A stretch of DNA of 64,000 nt from contig CM067109.1 in NCBI GenBank assembly GCA_034008185.1, positions 31,094,885 to 31,158,884 on the forward strand, read 5' to 3'. Both the position numbers and the translations under genes were made by a program. Source of the stretch: Gorsachius magnificus (taxonomy: Eukaryota > Chordata > Aves > Pelecaniformes > Ardeidae). Each line of letters opens with the position of its first letter. The stretch's first letter is position 1. Positions 1 to 11,505 of the stretch are shown piece by piece. The notes beneath the pieces were generated by a model. The model did not search any database, was not told the DNA's origin, and saw only the letters and a program-made list of their open reading frames with translations.

Positions 1-3000
1 AAAAAATTAAATGGACTTACCAACAATGGCCATCATGTAATACGGTGGTGCCTCTCACACCACTCCCCTACTGAAACTTCCTGCTTTGAGATAGTTTATC
101 AAAGCTTGTTGTGTAAAAGTTTCTAGGATGCGCTCTCCTAGAAAAGGTTAGTAATGAAAAGTTTGGTGACCTCCTAACACAGCTGCAGATATTAAATAGG
201 TAATTCTATATGACTTAAGGGCTTCATTAGGCCACCTTCAGTGGAGTTCTCTGAGTTTGAGGGGCAATACCTTGAGGGAAGAAATTACTCAAGTTTGCAC
301 TTCATTTCCTTTATTCAGGCTGAGATCCTAGCAAGCATAATTTGGAAAGGGTGTGGTGGCTTGAAGACAGTTATGTTTGAAAGTAACAGAACTTTCTTTT
401 TCTTCCCTGTCAGATTTCTAATAAAAAATCTGTTTCGGCAGTTAGAATGTATTAATAAACTAGAATACTGTCTTCTGAGAAAACAGCTTCTTTTCATACA
501 TCATGCAACTGGAGATTCCTGTGGGAAAACTACTGAATCTCTTGTGGGTGTTTTTCAGTATCCACTTCACATACATTGATTGTCTAAAAACTGAATTTCT
601 GCTTTTGAAAAATGCTAGATTTATAACCCTGGTTATTGACAGTTACTTGTGACAGAGCAGGCCACAGCCTGCTGCATGCAGCTTTTTAACACTGCCCTGG
701 CAGAACACCTGAGCAGTTACTAAGACTATGTAGAGTCAGTAAGTGCTCTTGGTGTTTGCTTACTTCTTGGTCTGCTTACTAGGGATCATCAAACAGTATT
801 CATATCAACGGTATTTATGTCAAACAGTGTCAACCACATCAAAGACTAGATTCAAGGAGTTTCAATTTTCTTTAAACACAAATTCCATAGCCAGAGGTTT
901 TCTTCCAGGTCCAGCTGCAGTGACATATGACATTACAGCACTGTTATTGTTTACGGTTCCTTTCTTCTGAAGGTTACTGCCTGAAAAGTTCTGTCAACAG
1001 AGCAGTTCATGTGAGTTTTTATCTGATTCAGGTCATATCAATCAAGTCAGGTCAAACCTGTTAGCTCTGCTGATATTGCAGAGAGTAGACTAAAACAGTC
1101 TGTTAGCACAGCTCTGTGAGCAATAGTCCATAACAGAGGGGTAGTAAGAAGCAGCTGGAGGGCAGTAGTTGCTTAAACTGCTACAGATGTTTACAAAATG
1201 TACATCTGTTCACATTACAGCAAATAGCTTGAGATTGAGTTCCCAACCACAGTTTCGGCAATCAAGATTTCTTTGGATCCTTTGCTCTTACCTACACCAA
1301 ATTAGAGACCTTGAGAAAATTTCAGTGGCAAAAAGAGAAAGCAACTCCTGCTTGGAAAATGTAGCAAGAATTAAACAGTAAATGACAAACAAACATCCAC
1401 AATAACTTTGTTCTCTATTAACTCAGTTTCCAATGTGCTAGTGCAAACAAGCAGCACAGAAATGTTTTTTTTTCTATGCCTTTAATACTCCTCTCATTCT
1501 AGTTTCTGCAGACAGCAAAATCTCAAATGTCCCAGGATGAGGCTTCTCTTCAATTCACTAGAAAGTCCCATGCATTATTTTCTGGGCTGTATTTATTAAT
1601 CTAAGTGTAGTAAAGTCATTTTAGAAGGTGTCTGAGCACAGCGACCCTTGCCTAAGTTTATTTAGCTTTGTTCTTTGCAGCTTCAGTACAGGGCATCTCA
1701 TGGATCATCTCCTGTTGGAGAATCCTCTATCATAAAGTTGTCTGACAGAGGTAAAGCAGGCACAGGAAAGACCCTTGGACAGAATCCTTACAGCGAGGGC
1801 TATATTCTTGGTTGAAGTCTAGAAGTCCTCTTTACCTTCTCCCAGGAAGCTAGGATTTTGCATTCAATTGTTGTAACTTCCAAAATAATGCTAGAGGAGA
1901 AAAATCTAATTAATTTCCCTTTCCTAGTCATGTTGATGACCAAACAAGTCACATGAGAGGCAAATGTACCTTCCACACTAGATCTTTTACATGTGTACTC
2001 TAAATAGATAATTTAAGCAGATAAACTTCCTCTGGCCAAACTGCAGGGTGTGGTACTGAACAGCCTTGAGTGTGCACCCCAGGGCATGCTCCTTTTTAGC
2101 CTCCACATCCTAATTTCCTTTGCACAGGCTAGGGGCATGAAAAGAGGAATTGTAGCATGGGATCAAAGCACAGCCTGCATGCATATGTGAGTTTAGGAGC
2201 TGAGGTGACCTTGTCTCCCCATTTGAAATGTAGTGTTAGTGGCCATTCTCTTCTCTGTTCTCAAACAAATTAATAGAGATCTCCTTACTGTCTTCACCTT
2301 CAGAGTAAAATGATTTGATTTGTTGGGTCATATTACTTTTCATTTGTTAAAGTGTAGACAACCATGGAAGTACCTGAATCTTAGCACAATAAGTATTCAC
2401 CTGAATACCTAAACCACCTGTCTGTTGTGGTCTTGTTTGTAAAAGTTTCAGTCTACCAAACAAAACCAAAGAGTGTGATTTAGATGACTCATAACACAAT
2501 GTGAATAGTGAATACTTATTCCTGTATATGCTAAACAATTCAGAGACTATATCAGAAAAGTATTAACTGACGGTACTTATTGGCCAATAGCTGTTACATT
2601 CACAGTAGCTGTGACTGATATGTGAAGAATTTTATTTCTAAGAATGGGGTAACACTAATTGAGTGCTATTCCAAATGAGGAGTTCAACCCGTTTCTTTTT
2701 CCTATTCAGTCAACAAGGTAACAGTTCCTGACAGTGGTCCCATAACAATGGCATTGTTTTGATTACGATTCAATCCAAGTCAGAAACTCATTTCAGATGT
2801 GGGAATTTTTGGTATTTCAATTAAGTTCGTCATGTAAAGTGCAAAAAACATGTCTTTGTTAGCTAAAGACATGTCTCTGCAGAAGAGGGAGATGAATCCA
2901 TACTGGCAAGCTACAAATCTGGATTTCCTTTATCGTATGTTTTCCTTTATCATTTACACATGACCTTAGGCAAACATGAAAAAAATTAGTACATAACTCT

Positions 3001-6000
3001 TCTTGCTGAATGTCTACTTGGAAGGCGTACTGAAAACATGGTTTATAGAGAAGGAAAAAATGAAGGCAATTTTACAGGTGACATCAGTAAGAATAATATG
3101 GTAACAAGGCTCTCATGTAGGCACATATTTATAAGTATTTGTTTATTCAGGTTTTCTTTGAAAACTTTTAAAAAGCTTCTGTAATGTCAGCATTTCAGCA
3201 GACCCAGAAAAAGCAGTCAAAAATATTTTTAAGTTAAGTTCAAGACACTGACCCATTATTGCAAAAGTACAAGGAGTTGCTCAAAATAGCTGTTCAAATG
3301 GGCTGAAGCTTCCAGTTCAAATTCTGTGTTTCCATAGACTAGGGACCCTTAATGCAATCTGATGTCTATGAACATGTCTGTGACTTTTGCTGCACACTGT
3401 TGTTATGCATGTGTGGTTTTCGTCACTATGACTAAGGCAACTAGGTGTGTTTGGCAACATACATTACAACTGAAGTAAACTCAAAATGTCATTGTTGAAT
3501 AGTTATAGCAATATCTTTTTCACAGTAAATATATAAGTGAAACATTGTCAAGACAAAACCACTTCTGGAGATAGTATCTTGAAACCTCTAGAAAAATAAT
3601 TCAGGGTTCAGCCATCTTGAGTGAGCTCAAGGCACATGAAAAGTGCTCGCCTGCTTAAAGCAGGGGTACTAATCTTCAGGTTTTGCCTCTACTAAGGAAG
3701 ACTGCTCAGTTTCTCTGTCCCCCTCCCAGCTTTGACAATAGTTTTTGTAACTGCTGCTGCTGAGGGAGGAGCTGTGGTATGTCAAAAGTGCCAAAGTGCC
3801 TGTTTCTAACAGACCCAGTGCTCTCCCCAGTGAACTCATAATGCTAAACAAGCATTTAGTTTGGCTTTCACAGCATTCTTTGGTGATTAAAATGTAGTTT
3901 TGACCAGTAAGCTTTCAGGCTGCAACTGCCTTAGCCCTTTTTTCTTCTTACTCCACACCAGAAAAAATTCAATGCTCATTTTTACCTGCAAAAATTAACT
4001 ACTGCTTGACCCACCTCTATTCAGGGAATGCCTTTGTAGGAGTGGTTTTCCTTTCCTCTTAATAAGACTTCAATATGAAAAAACTTTGTAGAAAGCCTGA
4101 AAGAAGAATCCTTTGTGTTCTGCAGTAGGGCAACTATTTTTCACTACCAGACTAGGAACTATTCACAGAGCAAAAAAGATTTTGGAAATCATGACTGACA
4201 CCAAAAAGCTGAGGAAGGTTTCCATGATTATATTGGGCATAGGGGATAGGAATAGACAAATCAAAAAGCTGTTCCCAAGGGATATTCCATTCCTTAGGAT
4301 TTACAGAAAACAGGGCTAGGTTTTTAAAAAATGAAATTTGAATTGGAATGTAAAGGAAGTTTCATACCATAAATTTGTACCACATACACACACAAAATCA
4401 CACAGACTATAGGACTAAAAATACCTCAGCTTTGAACATTTTTTTCCCCATTCTTATTAGAGTTGAAAGCATGCCCATTGATCTAGCAAGAGCAATTTGC
4501 TGATAATTAGACCAGCAAGGGAAGACTTGGGATTTTAACCAGGAGAGGGGGGAGGGGGAGGTTCTCAAACTTCATAAATCCCAGTTTAATACAGATGAAA
4601 ACAGGACAACTCATACCCTTCCTTAAAACAAAATATGTACAGTTATACTAGCCACTATATCAAATTACCATAGAAAGCCACAAATCCAAGGATTTATAGA
4701 TTCATACAGAGACTCAGATAAGAGATTATAGACAGCAATACCATTTGAGATATTAAATATTTTTAATGCTTACTGATACAAGATAGAAGATCTTCGTTCT
4801 CCCTATCAGCTACAAGTGAGTTGTTTGCATTTACCTCAGTGCATGTTACAAATGCTTGTAGCCAGATTACCCTAGACATGGTGGTTTGCATTACATAAAG
4901 CAGACAGTAACTCAGAAATACATGATTTAAAATTATAATTACCTCTAAAATTTTTTACACAGATGTTTGTGCATTCTGGTTTGATAAAACTTTTTAAAAG
5001 AAATAAGTGTGAAATAATGTAGACATTTATGAATAATTAAGAAGGTAACTGTCCCTCTCATCAACCTAGCTGTGAATGCTTATCAATCAATTCAAAAAAA
5101 TATCAAAGGTATTCATTTTCTCATAAAATATGCATTGTTTTTTACTTTAAAAGAGAGAGAAATCAATTTTAGTTTGAAAGACACATTAAAAATGTAAGCT
5201 TAAGAGTATGAGATACATTTCACAGAAGATTGCAACTGCTAACATTTTTTTCCTCATCTACCAGAAGAAATCAAATGAAACCAGTTCGCCTCTAGGGTTT
5301 TAAACATCATTATAATTCATCTTAATAATGAAGTTAAAATTAACTGAAAGAAGAAAAAATTAAAAAAAAAAAATCCTCAACCAAAAACCTTCCCCCTGCC
5401 AACACATGGGTTTATTCAAGAAAAATGGTTAATACCTGAGGTATATATTTAAAATGAACAGTGAGATATCAAGAACATAGGTGTCATTGGATTTGGGAAG
5501 TACAAGAATGCATATACATTCTGCAGATACATTTTCAAAAGCAATAAATGTGTGTTTTCCAAACAAGACAAAAAGCATACAAAATATAAGAACAAAGGTA
5601 TGAAGATATGATATAATTATACTGATAATAAAACTCACACTGAAAATATATGGTTCCAATACAGTCTTTTTATTTATTTATTTGCAGAAGAATGAAAGCA
5701 CGGTGCATAGGTCAGTAAGGGCATCTAATCTATCCAGGCCCCCATAAATGCTTTAATGAGTTTTCTTACATTCACTGATTTTAAAGTGTGCTGAGAGCTT
5801 TTCATCCCTATAGTGTGTGGAAAGCACCTTACAGTATTAAGCCTGCTGTCTCCCATCCCCTCAGAATGTGCACTAAGCTTATTAGGAATGTTTTATATCA
5901 CAAATTAAGTCCTTTAGGAAAAAAAAAGGTTGTCCCATCCCAGCTATGACAATGATGCTGACAAATAATGGGTAGTGCTGTAAAGCTGATCAAAAGAAGA

Positions 6001-6334
6001 GTCTGGTGGTTTCTACAGCTGTCAAGAAAGATCCCAGTCTTACTACCATTTTATCCTGTCTGATTGTCAAATTTAGTAGCACTAAATCACTGTGCAGCCA
6101 TTTTAAACATTCTGCATGCTTTGAACAAACCTGTGGAAAAAAACCAAACGTGTTTACTCCAGCTTGATGAACAGTGTAAACAGAAAGGAGGCTGACCCTA
6201 GGAGGTATTTCCACTTGCCCTTTTGCCCTTGATGCCTAGAAGAAATTTTTTCAATGACAAAAACAGCATGGATGAAGGAAGGAGAAGGTTGAATTCGCTA
6301 AAAGGAAATTGCCCTCTGACAAGTTTCTTCACAG
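1..6334. other. unique AT-rich sequence, no gene recognised
   Basis: Non-coding in appearance: stops are frequent in all frames and the open stretches are short. None has a recognisable domain. It contains small homopolymer tracts (for example an A-rich run near 5354-5373) but no LTR, CR1 end or tRNA-like structure that I can see. A 68-codon open stretch at 4113-4319 follows an acceptor-like pyrimidine tract but has no donor and no family match. Confidence 0.6.
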
Positions 6335-6496
6335 ATTCTTTCAGCTTCAGAGTTGCAAGGTACTGAAGCGGCTGAGTCAGCCATGGCTGAATCTGAAACT
6401 ACAGACTCCAGAGGGGAGAGCATTACAGCCAAGATAACACCAGGGGCAGTCACTGGAACTGCGGTACTCTTCCTACACCTCCTCCTCATTTTGTAG
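6335..6496 (+). CDS. candidate terminal coding exon with hydrophobic C-terminus (hypothetical)
   Basis: Seen: an acceptor-like site (tttcttcacag) is followed by an open frame of 53 codons ending in TAG at 6494-6496. The first ~30 residues are rich in Ser, Glu, Thr and Ala. The last ~20 are hydrophobic, from a Pro-Gly-Ala turn into Leu/Ile/Val, with nothing after the hydrophobic run. That layout matches the C-terminal signal of GPI-anchored surface proteins, or a short tail anchor. An AATAAA lies downstream at 7414-7419, with moderately GC-richer sequence between, so 6497-7430 could be a 3' UTR. Against it: I cannot match the peptide to a family, I found no convincing upstream exon, and a 53-codon frame with a hydrophobic end can arise by chance. 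Treat as a hypothesis. Confidence 0.15.
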   Translation: MLSASELQGTEAAESAMAESETTDSRGESITAKITPGAVTGTAVLFLHLLLIL

Positions 6497-7549
6497 CATT
6501 GCCATATACATGCAGAAGCATCACAAACCCCTTGAGTTTAACCCTACTATCAGAATGTAGAGATCTACAAAACCTTGCAGTCAGTCAGTGCAGCACTTGC
6601 CTTGTTACCATCTCCTCACAGTCTGACTGATGCTGAAAACTGCTGTTGCCATTAACGACTGTGGCCAGTCTTCAGCATTCATTTCCCTGCTTCACACCTC
6701 TCTCCAAAACATGACCTTACCCTCTCTTTCAAGCCTCTCTGTAACACCAGTTCCTTTCACTATGCAGGATAGATAAAGGAACTCCTTGCCTCAGAATGAT
6801 TTGGATGCTACAAGCCAACATGTGTCGAGAAAGCAACCTTATAATTTTATGGAAGAAAAATCCACCACAGACTATTAACTCCATGACATCACTTCAGGAA
6901 GTCTCCAAGTTGAATTGCTGAAGACTAGGAGAGTATTCTGGGAAAGTATTTCTTCATCTGTCCCATATACTCTTCCCCATTCATAATGACTGGCTACTCT
7001 CTGAAACAGGATGCCATGCTAGATGAATCCTTGGTTTGACCAGAGCCAGTTGCTTTTCTTTTCACTTGTGATTTTTCAAATCGTTCCTTATTGCTATTGA
7101 CAAAACCAGAATTAAGTGAAGTGAAAACTACAGCTGCAAACAGTGTCCATGACTAATTACTGTTCTATTTGTCCTCCCTGGCTAGTAGGTCATTCATAAT
7201 ACCATCATGACTTTTGCTGAGACATTAAGTCCTTCACAACTTTAAGGTTTATTTTAGTAATACATATGCCCAGCAGCTACAAGGGATCCCAATCTAGTTT
7301 CCTCATCTAGGTGCTATTACAATACAAACAAAAGTAAAACTGTACAATCCTTTTTTTTGTGTTCAGATAGGTTGATGTCTAATTTTCACTTCTGAATCCT
7401 CCTTGAAATTTGAAATAAAATTCCAAGAAACACAGGTCATGGGTTTAGCCTGTTTCCCTCCTGAAGAGGTAGGCAGTCTATTATGGCTCTCTTTGAAACA
7501 TCTTCTGTCCTTTTAGATTTTCTAAATTTTTTCACAAACCAAAAAAACC
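6497..7549. other. non-coding stretch, possible 3' UTR
   Basis: No ORF of note and no repeat family recognised. If the preceding exon is real this would be its 3' UTR, with the AATAAA hexamer at 7414-7419 as the polyadenylation signal. Otherwise it is ordinary unique sequence. Confidence 0.3.
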
Positions 7550-7571
7550 TTTTTTTTTTTTTTTTTTTTTT
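7550..7571. repeat. poly-T tract (22 T)
   Basis: An uninterrupted run of T followed by an AT-rich, A-run-containing flank. It is a simple homopolymer. No retroposed gene or SINE body is attached that I can identify on either side. Confidence 0.9.
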
Positions 7572-7686
7572 AATTAAAATACAACTTTTTTGGATTTTAA
7601 CCAAAAAAAAAATGGAACTGTTTTGTTCTAATTAGCTTTTTCAAATTCTTTTTTTCCAATCCACATTGCCTTCAGCAAAATATTAC

Positions 7687-7894
7687 CTCGAAGAACTGAA
7701 GAGGCAGAGCAGAGTAGATATTGACTGAGCTGTTAGCTAGAAGAGTAGATCTCAGTGGACCAAGAGGTTGGGCTTTGATGGAGCTAGCATACTGAATGGA
7801 TATTTCCCTCAGCCCAGGTATTCGTTTGCAGTAAATACCCAGCGTATTGGTGAGATCTTCACAACTGTTTGACAACATCGCAAGAGCAGGACCT
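7687..7894 (-). CDS. candidate internal coding exon (hypothetical)
   Basis: Seen on the minus strand: a pyrimidine-rich stretch ending in TAG (ttctctacttacttag) at the upstream side and a donor-like CGAG|GTAATA at 7686. The ~208 bases between are open in one frame, part of an 86-codon open stretch, and are GC-richer than the flanks. The encoded peptide has a normal amino-acid mix with two Cys and is not low complexity. I do not recognise the protein. The length is not a multiple of three, so a real exon would be phase-shifting. Its orientation is opposite to the candidate exon at 6335-6496, so both would not belong to one gene. Alternative: a chance open frame between splice-like sites. Confidence 0.2.
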
Positions 7895-8264
7895 CTAAGT
7901 AAGTAGAGAAAAGAATGGCACACCTGGAACACAGTGTCAGTAGTGCTTGTGCTAACAGCAACAAATGCTTCTCCGTATTTGCTAATCCTTGCTGGCTGAG
8001 GGGATCAGCATGATTCTGTCATAATTTCCCACTGACAATATTTACATTTTAAGTACTCTGAAAGGAGTAAGAGTGAGAACACTCCATGACTGCAGAGAAT
8101 TGTCATTTCAAACAAAAGGAGCACTTATTAATTTCATTCAGCTTTTCCCAGGCAGTTTTGTGTGACAAACAATACAATAGCAGTGAGTGGACCTCTTACA
8201 TGATAACTAGTTTTTTACCTTCAACTACTTTGAAATGGTGGAATGGAGCTTCTAAAAATATTAT
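7895..8264. other. unique sequence between candidate exon and CR1
   Basis: Short open stretches only. No motif or repeat is recognised before the CR1 terminal octamers begin. Confidence 0.5.
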
Positions 8265-8287
8265 CAGAATCATAGAATCATAGAATG
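8265..8287 (-). repeat. CR1 terminal octamer repeats
   Basis: Two to three copies of a TCATAGAA-type octamer (ATTCTATGA on the element strand) mark the 3' end of the CR1. Such 3' microsatellite-like ends are typical of the family and are thought to be used in priming. Confidence 0.9.
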
Positions 8288-8357
8288 TATTGGGTTGGAA
8301 GGGACCCCTAGAGGTCATCTAGTCCAACCCCCCTGCAGTGAGCAGGGACACCGCTAA

Positions 8358-9117
8358 CTAGATCAGGTTGCTCAGAGCCCCATCCAACCTGGCCTTGAAT
8401 GTTTCCAGGGATGGGGCCTCCACTACCTCTCTGGGCAACCCATTCCAGTGTTTCACCACCCTCAGTGTAAAGAATTTCTTCCTTAGATCTAGTCTTAACC
8501 TACCCTGTTTTAGTTTAAAACCATTACCCCTTGTCCTGTCACAGCTGGCCCTACTGAAAAGATTTTCCCCATCTTTCCTATAGGCCCCCTTTAGGTATTG
8601 AAAGGCCGCAATCAGGTCTCCCCGCAGCCTTCTCTTCTCCAGGCTGAACAACCCCAACTCCCTCAGCCTGTCCTCATAAGAGAGGTGCTCCAGCCCTCGG
8701 ATCATTTTTGTGGCCCTCCTCTGGACCCACTCCAACAGTTCCATGTCCTTCTTGTGCTGAGGGCTCCAGAGCTGGATGCAGTGCTCCAGGTGAGGTCTCA
8801 CCAGAGCAGAGTAGAGGGGCAGAATCACCTCCCTCGTCCTGCTGGCCACGCTTCTCCTGATGCAGCCCAGAGTACAGTTGGCCTTCTGGGCTGCCACCGC
8901 ACATTGCCGGCTCACGTCCAGCTTTTCATCCACCAGCACCCCCAAGTCCCTCTCGGCAGGGCTGCTCTCGATCCTTTCTTCCCCCAGCCTGTATTGATAC
9001 TGGGGGTTACCCCGACCCAGGTGCAGGACCTTGCACTTGGCCTTGTTGAACCTCATGAGGTTCACACAGGCCCACCTCTCCAGCCTGTCCAGGTCTCTCT
9101 GGATGACATCCCAACAT
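8358..9117 (-). pseudogene. CR1 ORF2 C-terminal fragment (post-RT region)
   Basis: This is the C-terminal end of the CR1 reverse transcriptase/endonuclease polyprotein, downstream of the catalytic palm. No YADD box is included because the copy is truncated. Recognisable landmarks in order are a LERWA...KCKVLHLGR stretch, the [12 protein letters not shown] block, the [18 protein letters not shown] block, the [20 protein letters not shown] block and [11 protein letters not shown] near the end. The stop is TAG at 8358-8360. The open frame continues by chance into non-CR1 DNA up to 9182, where a Met codon occurs; those last ~22 codons are host sequence. Without endonuclease and catalytic RT domains the fragment cannot be active. 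Confidence 0.93.
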
Positions 9118-10612
9118 AAATAAAACTTAAAGTGATGCTGTTCTGGACATTTCAGGGACCCATAACGACCTGCTAAGTCCAATGGCAGAACTCACACAGC
9201 ATTGCTGTAATGATCAGTTCTGGTACTGCAGATGTTTTGCTCATGTGGTAAAGTGACATACTCAAATCATACAGGAAAACTGTATCCAGCATTATTCATC
9301 TGCAACCTATAATAAACTCAATAGAATGAAACCAAGTAATCATCTAACCAATATTTTTACTTCAATGGGGTCTGCGTTTCCTCCCAGGCTCCTGGAAGCA
9401 AAGAAGACGCTGATACAGGAAGGAAGTCATTCCCATATCATTACTGAAACCTGAACTCAGAATGACCCTACGTTACTTCAGAATATCTAGTTTCTGCTAC
9501 AATTCTAAGCTCAGCAGAGCAGGGTATTCTGTTTGACAGGTATCTGGCTCAGCATGACAACAATTCTGACTTGAACACATAATTGCTATCACAATATAAA
9601 TGTCCAATAAAAATAAAAATCGTGTAGCTTAGATTGTTTACTATGCTGTCTATGCATAAAATGACCAGTGTTCATCTTCACTTTGCTAATAAAAAGATTT
9701 GCTAATGTATAACAATAATCGAGGGCCTGCTGAATGAAACAGCTGTGAATATTCAGGGAAAATTGACTTTGTTAACTGAAAGAAAATACAAGCTCTGTTT
9801 TGTAAAACATCCATGATCTCAGAGGTTATACATTAAAACATTAGATATAGTGCATTTCACCACCTTCCAAGAAGCAGTAATAAACTTCTGTGTAGCAGTA
9901 GCTGTAACTACTGTGGCAGCGATGATTTGAATTTTTCTGTTTCAGACTTGAAAAGGGCTTGTGTACCTGAAAGTCTGTACTTTTTCTCTGGATATATTGC
10001 TTTTTCTAATAAAAGATTTTTTCCCTATAAGCCTTGCCTGCCTTATAAACCTTTATGATCTTCACTAACACAACACTGTTCTTGTGGATTTTAATCTACT
10101 TTTCCAGTGCAAAATGTCAGGTCTATCACTACACAGTAAATAAGACAAAGGCAGGCAAAGAAAGGTAAGAAGAATGGGTCCCCATCTATACGTTATCTGG
10201 AGTCTTAAAGATAGCATATATAGACGCATACATATTCACATACACGTATACAAAAAATATGTGCTTTAACTCCTGAAATCCTGGATCCTATGGACATGAA
10301 TGGGAAAACAGTCTTAATGGTCAATGAGACCAAACAATTGAATCCAGTGAAGTATGAGAGGTTTTAAAGCTGAGGCTTTCCACTGCTCACTGATATCTTT
10401 CTGTTATCACAAACTACCAGCAATTACAAAAAACCTTCATTGCACAGTGTAATGATTGGTCATACAGAGGGAATTCTCTTTATTTTCTACTCTGCAAAGG
10501 ATAAAGCTGACATTAAAATCAGTACCTCTGTCTTGAGTTGTTTAATCCCTTGACTTAAATTTAGAAAGTATAATAATATATCAGCACCAGAGAGGAGTAA
10601 TAATGGTGCTTA
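9118..10612. other. unique sequence between CR1 and ERV
   Basis: AT-rich with no recognised gene. A 57-base segment at 10108-10164 has an acceptor-like pyrimidine tract before it, a GTAAGA donor after it and one open frame, but it is too short to support a coding call. Confidence 0.5.
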
Positions 10613-10617
10613 GTTTG
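10613..10617. repeat. target-site duplication, left (GTTTG)
   Basis: GTTTG directly precedes the TG start of the 5' LTR and the same five bases follow the CA end of the 3' LTR. A 5-bp duplication is made by the integrase and is the length reported for ERVL-type elements. Confidence 0.9.
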
Positions 10618-11228
10618 TGTCCTGGTTTCAGCTGGGATAGAGTTAATTTTCTTCACAGAAGCTAGCATAGTGCTGTGCTTTGGATTTAGTGCTAGAAGAA
10701 TGTTGATAACACGCTGATGTTTTTAGTTGTTGCCAAGCAGTGCTCAGACTGCTCAAGGACTTTTTGAGCTTCTCCTGCTCGGCCAGGTGCATAACAAGCT
10801 GGGAGTACAGCACAGCTAGGACCCAAACTGTCCAAAGAGCTATTCCATACCATATAACGTCATGCTCGGGGGGGGGTTAGTCAGCCGGGTCGGTCGAGTC
10901 AGTCGGTCGGTCGCAGCTCGGGCTGAGTGATCGCGGCTCGGGGGGAGTGATCGCTGCTCGGGACGGGCTGGGCATCGGTCAGCGGGTGGTGAGCAATTGC
11001 ATTGTGCATCACTTGTTTTATATATTCTGTATATTTTCTTACCATTATTATTATTATTATTATTATTATTGTTATTCTTCTCTCTTATTAAACTGTCTCT
11101 ATCCCAACCCACGGGTCTTACTTTTTTTTTTTCTTTTCTCTGATTCTCTCCCCCATCCCACTGAGGGAGGGGGGGAGTGAGCGAGCGGCTGCGTGGTGCT
11201 TAGTTGCCAGCCGGGTTAAACCACGACA
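10618..11228 (+). repeat. 5' LTR
   Basis: Starts TGTCCTGG and ends CCACGACA. Inside are a CpG-rich GTCGGTCG-type stretch with tandem 20-mers near 10925-10964, a TATA-like TTTATATA at 11017-11024, a (TTA)n microsatellite at about 11044-11071, an ATTAAA polyadenylation-type hexamer at 11087-11092, and a pyrimidine-rich U5 with a T run. U3 drives transcription, and R would begin shortly after the TATA box. Confidence 0.95.
11017..11092 (+). promoter_or_regulatory. LTR core promoter and polyadenylation signal
   Basis: TTTATATA at 11017-11024 is the only good TATA box in the LTR, and ATTAAA at 11087-11092 is a common variant polyadenylation hexamer. The two are only about 65 bases apart, with the (TTA)n tract between, implying a short R region. 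Both are conserved in the 3' LTR at matching places. Confidence 0.5.
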
Positions 11229-11237
11229 GTCCTATTT

Positions 11238-11255
11238 TGGCGCCCAACGTGGGGC
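11238..11255 (+). other. primer-binding site, tRNA-Lys1,2 type
   Basis: TGGCGCCCAACGTGGGGC is complementary over 18 bases to the 3' end of vertebrate tRNA-Lys1,2, the primer also used by foamy viruses. It is separated from the LTR end by 9 bases (11229-11237), longer than the 0-3 bases usual in many retroviruses. ERVL is named for a leucine primer, so a lysine primer with this type of pol is notable. Confidence 0.9.
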
Positions 11256-11346
11256 CTCAAGGGTTGAGATAACGACAGATCTGAACATTTTTAAAACGCA
11301 TTTGTGATAAGCATTCGTTATATTAGTCTAATAGTCGCTGATCGCA

Positions 11347-11502
11347 ATGTTGTTTTATTTGCTCTCAGAGTTGCTGTCCTTGTTCACAGCGTTCTTTTAT
11401 GTAGCACCTTACCTTCTGTGTGCACTCCCTGTGCTGCTGGCTATCACTTTTCGCAAGTGGATTAAAATTGCTGTCCTGCTGTATTGTATAATACTGGCTT
11501 AA
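11347..11502 (+). CDS. ERV leader ORF, hydrophobic (51 aa)
   Basis: The first ATG after the primer-binding site opens a 51-codon frame ending in TAA at 11500-11502. The product is almost entirely hydrophobic, with predicted membrane-like stretches at residues about 3-20, 22-34 and 41-51, separated by short turns, one of which carries Arg-Lys. It is in the same frame as the next ORF, which begins one codon after the stop (TAA ACT ATG), so the two may be one ancestral ORF split by a nonsense mutation or a genuine tandem pair. It does not look like a myristoylated retroviral matrix start: no glycine follows the Met. Confidence 0.45.
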   Translation: MLFYLLSELLSLFTAFFYVAPYLLCALPVLLAITFRKWIKIAVLLYCIILA

Positions 11503-11505
11503 ACT

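Larger units (their letters stand above)
8265..9117 (-). mobile_element. CR1 LINE, 5'-truncated, minus strand
   Basis: On the minus strand the element ends with the CR1 3' terminus: GGGTCCCTTCCAACCC-type sequence followed by ATTCTATGATTCTATGAT octamers, seen in reverse complement at 8265-8310. It lacks a poly-A tail, as CR1 elements do. It extends inward through the C-terminal part of ORF2 and stops abruptly near 9117, inside ORF2. This is the usual 5' truncation from incomplete reverse transcription. The reading frame has survived intact over about 250 codons, pointing to a fairly recent avian CR1 subfamily. It shares the peptide [20 protein letters not shown] with the second CR1 at 48640-49061, which supports both calls. 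Confidence 0.96.

Noticed and set aside
21..70. minus-strand donor consensus (GTAAGT) near the window start
   Set aside because: The matching acceptor has a poor pyrimidine tract and the window edge prevents checking the context.
4113..4319. 68-codon open frame after a ttctgcag acceptor-like site
   Set aside because: No donor, no polyadenylation context and no convincing family; a vague resemblance to a VWA-type strand is not enough.
8598..9119. 173-codon plus-strand open frame
   Set aside because: It is the antisense shadow of the CR1 ORF2 fragment on the minus strand.
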